Source of the DNA: Candidatus Eiseniibacteriota bacterium
Lineage (GTDB): Bacteria > Eisenbacteria > RBG-16-71-46 > JAFGJU01
Assembly (NCBI GenBank): GCA_016928935.1
Contig: JAFGJU010000025.1
Coordinates: 1 to 16,202, forward strand
Length of the DNA: 16,202 bases
Direction: 5' to 3'
Every line of letters starts with the position of its first letter. Within the stretch, counting starts at the first letter, position 1. The notes below the pieces were generated by a model. That model ran no database searches. It was given only the letters and a program-made list of their open reading frames with translations, and was not told the origin of the DNA. Made by a program: the position numbers and the translations under genes. Positions 13,329 through 16,202 of the stretch are shown one piece after another.

Positions 13329-14414
13329 GTGACTCGTTCAATAGTGTCGGTTCTGAAGACAAGGCCCGAGACTGTGGTCGAGGACTTCGGCAGGCTCATG
13401 GACCTGGCCGAGTATCACAAGTTTGTCCCCAGGGACGCCGGGGTCATACTCAAGATCAACGTTTCCTGGCAGTACTACTACCCCGGCTGCTCCACGAGTC
13501 CTTGGCAGCTGGAGGGCGTCGTCAAGAAGCTGCTGGCTGACGGCCACGAAGCGAAAAACCTGATACCGGCGCACAACAGCACCGTTGTCGTGGACCCGCA
13601 CGTCGGGCAGACCAACAACAAGCAAGAGCTCGTGCTCAACAGGTACGGCCTCGTGCCCATCTTCCTCAACGACCCGCCTGTGAAGTGGATTCGCTACGAG
13701 CCCAAGAAGCCCATGCTGGCCTTGGACAAGGTGTTCACTGACGGCATCTACATCCCGGAACCGCTCATCGGCCGGAGCATCATTCAGATGCCCACCATGA
13801 AAACCCACGTGTTCACGACCATAACCGGCGCCATGAAAAACGCCTTCGGGGGCCTGCTCCAGGAGAGGCGGCACTGGACCCACGGCGTGATACACGAGAC
13901 GCTGGTGGACCTCCTGGAGATCCAGCAGGAAATACACAAGGGCGTGTTCGCGGTCATGGACGGTACCATAGCGGGCGACGGGCCCGGGCCGCGAGCAATG
14001 AGGCCTCACGTAAAGAACTTCATACTGGCCAGCGGCGATTCCGTCGCCATAGACGCCGTCGCCGCCAAGATGATGGGGTTCGATCCGCTGTCACTCGATT
14101 TCATCCGGCTGGCGCATGAGAAGGGCCTGGGCTCGGGCGACGTGCGGGAAATCGAGGTCAGGGGAGAGGACATCAGCGGCGTCAACTTCCACTTCCGCGG
14201 AGACGAGGACACGTTTGCAAGTCGCGGCCAAAAAATGATTTATCACGGTTGCCTCAAGTGTCTTGAGAAACCGCTCCTGAGAAGCCCGATAGTGCCGTGG
14301 TCGTACCTGGCCTCCCGGCTATACCACGACGTCTTTTGGTATCCGTTCATCGGCAAGAAGCGGATAGCCGAGATGATGAAGACAGAGTGGGGCAAGCTCT
14401 TCGAGAGGTATTAG
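13329..14414 (+). CDS. DUF362 domain-containing protein
   Basis: Function unknown. The product has 361 residues from GTG 13329. DUF362 marks are GVILKINVSW near residue 38, QMPTMKTHVFTTITGAMKNAFGG in the middle, VMDGTIAGDGPGPRAM, and the ASGDSVAIDAVAAKMMG segment. Many DUF362 proteins carry a ferredoxin domain. This one does not, and shows only Cys54 and a CxxC at 308-311, so at most a minimal metal site is possible. The last 45 residues are rich in aromatic and basic residues (VPWSYLASRLYHDVFWYPF) and might lie on a membrane surface. There is no signal peptide. It is the last plus-strand gene, 205 bases after the ferredoxin-fused etfA. A partner role for the ETF is suggested by position only. 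DUF362 proteins have been discussed in iron-sulfur and redox contexts, but I know of no assigned reaction. Confidence 0.8.
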   Translation: MTRSIVSVLKTRPETVVEDFGRLMDLAEYHKFVPRDAGVILKINVSWQYYYPGCSTSPWQLEGVVKKLLADGHEAKNLIPAHNSTVVVDPHVGQTNNKQELVLNRYGLVPIFLNDPPVKWIRYEPKKPMLALDKVFTDGIYIPEPLIGRSIIQMPTMKTHVFTTITGAMKNAFGGLLQERRHWTHGVIHETLVDLLEIQQEIHKGVFAVMDGTIAGDGPGPRAMRPHVKNFILASGDSVAIDAVAAKMMGFDPLSLDFIRLAHEKGLGSGDVREIEVRGEDISGVNFHFRGDEDTFASRGQKMIYHGCLKCLEKPLLRSPIVPWSYLASRLYHDVFWYPFIGKKRIAEMMKTEWGKLFERY

Positions 14415-14450
14415 AGGACCTTCCGGCGGAGGCGACAGGCGGGCCGCGAA

Positions 14451-14474
14451 CTGGGCCGCGTCGGTGCGGCCCGG
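14451..14474. terminator. Hairpin between convergent genes, possible bidirectional terminator
   Basis: CTGGGCCGC (14451-14459) pairs with GCGGCCCGG (14466-14474): nine pairs, one wobble, 6-base loop. It sits in the 61-base gap between the DUF362 stop (14414) and the epimerase stop (14476), where both transcripts should end. There is no T-tract on either side, so termination strength is uncertain. Confidence 0.4.
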
Positions 14475-14475
14475 C

Positions 14476-14904
14476 CTACACAGGCTGGCAGAGCTCGATC
14501 ATCACGCCGTGTGTGGACGACGGGTGGACGAAGGCGATGAGGTTCCCGTGGGCGCCGCGCCGGGGAGTCTCGTCCACCAGCTTCACGCCCGCTTTTCTTA
14601 GTGCCGCCAGCACCTTCTCGATGTCCGCCACCTCCAGCGCGATGTGGTGAAACCCCTCACCCTTGGTCTTGAGGAACTTCGCGACCGGGACGTCCTCCCG
14701 AATCGGCTCCAAGAGCTCCACGTTCACGCCTGCCACTTGCAGAAACGTGAGCTTAAGGCCGTGCTCCTCCGATACCATCGTTTCCACGTGTTTCGCCTCG
14801 AAGAGGGACGTATAGAGCTTGACGGCCGCGTCGGTGTCCCTGACAGCGATTCCGATGTGTCTCACTCCGCGGAAGAGGGAAGCGTCCTTCGCGTTCTTGT
14901 CCAC
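14476..14904 (-). CDS. mce: Methylmalonyl-CoA epimerase
   Basis: Interconverts (S)- and (R)-methylmalonyl-CoA, between propionyl-CoA carboxylation and the mutase. A VOC/glyoxalase-fold metalloenzyme of 142 residues, typical length. The metal ligands expected for the family are present: His16 (VRHIGIAV), Glu63 (VELLEP), His87 (GFHHIALEV) and Glu137 (MIELCQ). The HGLKLTFLQ and FVHPSSTHGV segments also match. The start is GTG 14904, set by AAAGGAG on the minus strand (14917-14911) 6 bases upstream; the frame continues further but only with Arg/Ala/Pro-rich residues. It lies downstream of the second mutase large subunit (205 bases), a standard pairing that marks that mutase as the methylmalonyl type. 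It is convergent with the DUF362 gene. Confidence 0.92.
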   Translation of the reverse strand: MDKNAKDASLFRGVRHIGIAVRDTDAAVKLYTSLFEAKHVETMVSEEHGLKLTFLQVAGVNVELLEPIREDVPVAKFLKTKGEGFHHIALEVADIEKVLAALRKAGVKLVDETPRRGAHGNLIAFVHPSSTHGVMIELCQPV

Positions 14905-14910
14905 GGTTCT

Positions 14911-14917
14911 CTCCTTT
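14911..14917 (-). promoter_or_regulatory. Ribosome binding site choosing the epimerase GTG start
   Basis: AAAGGAG on the minus strand, 6 bases before GTG 14904. It rules out the much longer open frame that runs back into the mutase gene. Confidence 0.7.
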
Positions 14918-15109
14918 GAAATCGGTGCGCTGAGCGCGCCAGAGCCTCTGCGCGCGGTGGGGCCGTCAAACGGGCCACCGGGCTCAACGGACGGTCGAGC
15001 CCCGACGGGCCGGCCGCGGAGACCTGCCGCGCCTTCCCCTCGCGGGCCTTGCCGTGCAACCTTCCGCCGCGCCGTCAGGCGCGAGCGTGCCGCGACGAAG
15101 CTTCGGCCC
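14918..15109 (-). other. Gap between second mutase gene and epimerase
   Basis: About 190 very GC-rich bases. No small B12-binding subunit is encoded here, although the mutase large subunit just upstream on this strand needs one. No clear promoter seen. Confidence 0.5.
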
Positions 15110-16202
15110 TCAGTTCCCCGGCCTATACTCTCCCCACAGCGCACGCAGCGTGTCACAGATCTCGCCCAGTGTTGCGCGAGCCCTGACGCAGGCCAGGACG
15201 TGAGGGAAGAGGTTCTCGGGTCGGCTGCCCGAGCCGCCAATCGACGCCCCTTCGACTGATGCGCCTCCAGATGCGGCACGGTCGGTGGGCGGCCGGCCCG
15301 CGGCAGCACTGCTCAGGGCCGCGAGAGCGTCCTTCCACTCCACCCCGCGCGCGGCCCTGAAGGCGCTCAGCCTCCGGCGCTGCGTCCGCTCTATTTCCGG
15401 GTCGGGCTCGAACCCCGCCCCCGGCGTCGGCTCGTCCAGCTGGTACTTGTTCACTCCCACCACGCTCAGCTCGCCCGATTCCACCATCTTCTGGTACTTG
15501 TACGCGCTGTCGTGGATCTCCTTTTGCATGAAGCCGAGTTCTATGGCTCTCACTGCTCCGCCCATTTCGTCTATCTTCTTCAGGTACTCCTCGACCTTCT
15601 CCTCTATCCTGTCCGTCAGCCATTCCACGAAGTAGGAGCCGCCGAGAGGGTCGACGGTGTTGGCCACCCGCGTCTCGTGCGCGATGAGCTGCTGGGTCCG
15701 GAGCGCCACGCGCACCGACCCCTCCGACGGGAGGTTGAGGGCCTCGTCGTAGGAGTTGGTGTGGAGCGACTGAGTGCCGCCCAGCACTGCCGCCAGGGCC
15801 TGGTACGCCACCCTCACGACGTTGTCCTCCGGCTGCTGCGCCGTAAGCATGGAGCCCGCGGTCTGCGTGTGGAACCTGAGGCGCAGCGACGCCGGGTCCT
15901 TCGCGCCGAACCTGTCCCGCATTATCCTGGCCCACAGCCTTCGCGCCGCGCGGAACTTGGCTATCTCCTCGAAGAAGTTGTTGTGAGAGTTGAAAAAGAA
16001 AGACACCCGGGGGGCGAACTCGTCCACTGCCATGCCGCGCTTCACCGCCGCCTCGACGTACGCGACTGCGTTCGCGAACGTGAACGCCACCTCCTGGACG
16101 GCGGTCGAGCCCGCCTCACGGATGTGGTAGCCGCTCACGCTTATCGTGTTCCACGCCGGCATCTCGTCCCTGCAGAAGGCGAAGAGGTCGGTGGTGAGCC
16201 GC
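15110..16202 (-). CDS. Methylmalonyl-CoA mutase large (catalytic) subunit, N-terminus cut by window edge
   Basis: The visible part is the C-terminal 364 residues or so of an AdoCbl-dependent mutase barrel subunit; the gene continues past 16202. It begins with RLTTDLFAFC and then shows WNTISVSGYHIREAGSTAVQE, FAPRVSFFFNSHNNFFEEIAKFRAARRLWA, LRFHTQTAGSMLTAQQPEDN and LGGTQSLHTNSYDEALNLP, all of canonical form. The substrate-selecting Tyr/Arg positions lie outside the window. Pairing with epimerase supports methylmalonyl-CoA to succinyl-CoA. It ends at ALWGEYRPGN with no B12-binding domain, so it needs a separate small subunit, and none lies between it and the epimerase. A Gly/Ser/Ala-rich insertion of roughly 25 residues (about 15217-15300) interrupts the usual linker between AAAG and ENL. 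Confidence 0.92.
   Translation of the reverse strand, partial: RLTTDLFAFCRDEMPAWNTISVSGYHIREAGSTAVQEVAFTFANAVAYVEAAVKRGMAVDEFAPRVSFFFNSHNNFFEEIAKFRAARRLWARIMRDRFGAKDPASLRLRFHTQTAGSMLTAQQPEDNVVRVAYQALAAVLGGTQSLHTNSYDEALNLPSEGSVRVALRTQQLIAHETRVANTVDPLGGSYFVEWLTDRIEEKVEEYLKKIDEMGGAVRAIELGFMQKEIHDSAYKYQKMVESGELSVVGVNKYQLDEPTPGAGFEPDPEIERTQRRRLSAFRAARGVEWKDALAALSSAAAGRPPTDRAASGGASVEGASIGGSGSRPENLFPHVLACVRARATLGEICDTLRALWGEYRPGN

Noticed and set aside
7330..13399. Very long open frames on the minus strand opposite the thiolase, bcd and etf genes (over 500 codons each)
   Set aside because: They lie antisense to well-supported genes and read as Arg/His/Leu/Gly-rich sequence without motifs, an effect of high-GC codon bias.
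14905..15309. Fusion of the epimerase to an upstream domain
   Set aside because: The open frame runs into the mutase gene in another phase and has no domain; AAAGGAG and GTG 14904 mark the true start.

Overview
The window looks like one chromosomal piece of a high-GC, uncultured-type Gram-negative bacterium. A signal-peptide protein ending in an outer-membrane barrel signature points to an outer membrane. The genes use ATA (Ile) and AGG/AGA (Arg) freely despite the high GC, which is unlike typical Actinobacteria or high-GC Proteobacteria. I cannot name the phylum. I saw no tRNA, rRNA, IS element, phage gene or CRISPR array.

Layout. (1) 1-1109, minus strand: the N-terminal three quarters of an SLC13/DASS-type anion transporter, cut by the left edge. 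(2) 1110-1430: a divergent intergenic region with a good candidate promoter on the minus strand and a weaker one on the plus strand. (3) 1431-14414, plus strand: twelve co-directional genes, namely cobO (cobalamin adenosyltransferase), meaB (mutase G-protein chaperone), the large and small subunits of a split AdoCbl-dependent acyl-CoA mutase, a small outer-membrane barrel protein, an acyl-CoA dehydrogenase, a thiolase, a 3-hydroxybutyryl-CoA dehydrogenase, a second (butyryl-CoA-type) dehydrogenase, etfB, an etfA carrying an N-terminal 2[4Fe-4S] ferredoxin domain, and a DUF362 protein. (4) 14476-16202, minus strand, convergent: methylmalonyl-CoA epimerase, and upstream of it the C-terminal two thirds of a second mutase large subunit, cut by the right edge.

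How it fits together. The first mutase has Phe82 and Gln200 where methylmalonyl-CoA mutase has Tyr89 and Arg207 (Propionibacterium numbering). These are the residues that distinguish isobutyryl-CoA mutase, and the split into about 553 + 140 residues also matches IcmA/IcmB. The neighbours are enzymes of short-chain beta-oxidation. The simplest reading is a module that interconverts isobutyryl-CoA and butyryl-CoA and links butyryl-CoA to acetyl-CoA, with electrons passing through an ETF that carries its own iron-sulfur domain. CobO and MeaB would supply and protect the adenosylcobalamin. No enoyl-CoA hydratase and no acyl-CoA ligase or transferase is present, so the route is incomplete within the window. 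The minus-strand epimerase and second mutase form a methylmalonyl-CoA/succinyl-CoA branch. That mutase also lacks a B12 domain and has no small subunit beside it. The direction of flux (isobutyrate/butyrate oxidation or acyl-CoA synthesis) cannot be read from sequence.

Most intercistronic gaps of the plus-strand cluster are long (53-229 bases) for an operon and several hold GC-rich inverted repeats. Whether it is one transcript is therefore open. Only the thiolase and hydroxyacyl-CoA dehydrogenase genes are tightly coupled (4 bases).
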